Shown here in pieces: positions 62,821 through 64,000 of a DNA stretch of 64,000 nt. The notes under the pieces are model-generated. The model saw nothing but the letters and a program-made list of their open reading frames with translations. It was not told the DNA's origin and did not search any database. Source of the stretch: Hyalangium gracile (GTDB lineage Bacteria; Myxococcota; Myxococcia; Myxococcales; Myxococcaceae); NCBI RefSeq assembly GCF_020103725.1, contig NZ_JAHXBG010000009.1, positions 124,001-188,000 of the forward strand, written 5' to 3'. The translations under genes and the position numbers were made by a program. Position 1 is the stretch's first letter; each line of letters begins with the position of its first letter.

Positions 62821-64000
62821 TCAGAAGAGCCGGGAGTAGGTGGGAGGCTGCCCCGGCCTCGGAGCCCACCGCTGGCCGTCGCGCGGCAGCCAGAGCAGGT
62901 AGAAGGCTCGGGCGCTCCCCTCATAACGCACCGCGTGCTCTCCTTTGCTCAGCGTGAAGACGGGCTCGGTGATGCGGCGCTCGTCGATGAACAGTGCCCC
63001 CTGCTCCAGGGCGCTCGCCGGCTCGATGAAGTAGCGATCGTCCCGGACGGCGAGGAACTTCGCCTCCAGGGCGCCGGGGGCGGGCGCTTCGTACCGCTGC
63101 CCCCACAGGAAGACATCTCCATCGAGCGGCTGGTAGTGCTCCGTGAGGAAGCGCCGCAGCGAGGCAGGCAGCCCCTCCGTGCGCAGGTCATCCACGCGGA
63201 GCACGCAGCCGCTGGCGACGAGCGCCTCGGGGACCTCGCGAGCGAGCGTGTCCGCGATGGCGCCGCGAAGGTATGCGTCCGTGTAGAAGTAGAAGTACGC
63301 GTGCGGGCGGCTCACGTAGCCTCCCGAGTTGTCATAGGCCACATCCCCCGGCGCGGTGAGCGTGGCGACGCGGGCCAGGACGTCTCGCTGGCGCTCATTA
63401 CGGCTTGCCGCGAGGCGCTCCTCCAGGCGCCAGAGCTGCCCTCCGAGCAGCAGCAGGAGGGCACTGGCCCCGGCTACCTTCCACGCCCGTGCCTCCAGTG
63501 CACCGAGCACCGCTGCCGCTCCCCGAGCCGCGAGGATCGCTACGACGCCGAGGAAGGGCAGCAGGCTGTACGGGAACGGGGCGCGCTGGAGCGCGTAGGA
63601 ACCAAACGTGGCGGGCAGCGCCAGCAGGAGCAGCAGGTCCGGCTCACTGAGCATTCGCCGCCCCGCGCTTCCCAACCTCCGCACCGTGGCGGCGAGCCCG
63701 AGCCCCGCCAGCGTGAAGAGCCAGGGATGCTCCTTCCAGACAGGCTCGAAGTACGAGCGCCACGAGAAGCCGGGGTAGTGCCGCTGATGCTCGGACGCCC
63801 AGACGAAGCACCAGTGCCACCACGCCGCCCAGGAGCGCGTCACGGTCAGGTACGCGGCGATGAGCGCCAGCACGGCTCCGGCACCCGCGAGGAAGGCCCG
63901 AGGCGCTGGAAGAAGCGCGGGCTCACGGCCTCGCCGCGCCACCAGGTCCACGGCGAGGGCCAGACCAATGATGCCTCCATGGAAGAGGACCTTCTGCGAG
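62821..64000 (-). CDS. Membrane glycosyltransferase-like protein (partial, N-terminus off window)
   Basis: At least 392 residues; the frame runs past the right edge (visible upstream residues SQKVLFHGGIIGLALAVDLVARR). Several membrane helices (for example AGAGAVLALIAAYLTV, LLLLLALPATFGSYAL and GVVAILAARGAAAVLGAL) are followed by a C-terminal soluble domain (about the last 190 residues) with DNSGGYVSRPHAYFYFYTD. This is the layout of ArnT/GT39-like dolichyl- or undecaprenyl-phosphate sugar transferases, whose catalytic N-terminus is not seen here. So the family is inferred only from topology. Confidence 0.6.
   Translation of the reverse strand, partial: SQKVLFHGGIIGLALAVDLVARRGREPALLPAPRAFLAGAGAVLALIAAYLTVTRSWAAWWHWCFVWASEHQRHYPGFSWRSYFEPVWKEHPWLFTLAGLGLAATVRRLGSAGRRMLSEPDLLLLLALPATFGSYALQRAPFPYSLLPFLGVVAILAARGAAAVLGALEARAWKVAGASALLLLLGGQLWRLEERLAASRNERQRDVLARVATLTAPGDVAYDNSGGYVSRPHAYFYFYTDAYLRGAIADTLAREVPEALVASGCVLRVDDLRTEGLPASLRRFLTEHYQPLDGDVFLWGQRYEAPAPGALEAKFLAVRDDRYFIEPASALEQGALFIDERRITEPVFTLSKGEHAVRYEGSARAFYLLWLPRDGQRWAPRPGQPPTYSRLF

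Overview
The window is GC-rich, densely coded DNA from a myxobacterium, most likely of the Cystobacterineae (Archangium/Cystobacter/Stigmatella-like). The lineage call rests on a DUF2378/TIGR02265 protein, a MYXO-CTERM-type tail on a polysaccharide-lyase-like protein, a sigma factor resembling the Myxococcales-specific Sig-70 family 1, a large Ser/Thr kinase with TPR-like repeats, and many secreted lipoproteins. No tRNA, rRNA, CRISPR array, insertion sequence or prophage is visible. This looks like core/accessory chromosome, not an island. No database search was possible, so family calls come from motifs read in the translations.

Layout. 1-6 kb: partial ClpP, a PLD-type nuclease, then a leftward set of diheme-type cytochrome, 2Fe-2S subunit, molybdopterin subunit (isoquinoline oxidoreductase type) and a site-2 protease. 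6-12.3 kb: a lipoprotein, fumarase FumC, a Uma2 nuclease, a PspC protein, then malate synthase and isocitrate lyase (glyoxylate shunt). 12.3-23.6 kb: myxobacterial hypotheticals, a B12/radical SAM protein, a zinc-finger/membrane/TPR protein, an aromatic amino acid decarboxylase, a secreted lyase-like protein divergent from arginine succinyltransferase, a HEAT protein and a transglutaminase-like protein. 23.6-29 kb: a 1048-residue chemoreceptor fused to a complete family 5 solute-binding domain, the most unusual gene here, then a large surface lipoprotein. 29-39.9 kb: DedA, a hydroxylaminobenzene-mutase-like membrane protein, RraA, an exported SurE, a sigma factor/Ser-Thr kinase pair, a kelch remnant, an MBL-fold lipoprotein, an ECF sigma/zinc-finger/RlmN operon and a DNA glycosylase. 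40-49 kb: MalQ, a small lipoprotein, then a BamA/TamA-like barrel translationally coupled to a giant TamB-like protein. 49-53.5 kb: a wall-active cluster of a lysozyme-like lipoprotein, two tandem expansin-like lipoproteins and a four-module LysM/C39/PG-binding/GH19 lysin. 53.6-58.4 kb: a TonB protein divergent from a lipoprotein plus TonB-dependent receptor pair. 58.5-64 kb: a double-HKD PLD lipoprotein, a MASE1 histidine kinase, a coiled-coil protein and the C-terminal part of a membrane glycosyltransferase-like protein.

Themes. The genes fit a predatory, surface-living heterotroph: envelope biogenesis (TamA/TamB, TonB systems), polymer and cell-wall attack (lysin, expansins, lyase-like protein), C2 metabolism, and elaborate sensing (chemoreceptor fusion, MASE1 kinase, kinase/sigma pair). 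Gaps of about 300 bases or more: 20085-20393 holds a divergent promoter region with two matching near-palindromes, and 35916-36415 holds the kelch-like remnant. Gaps just below that size (9084-9347, 49922-50186, 54346-54607) are promoter regions.
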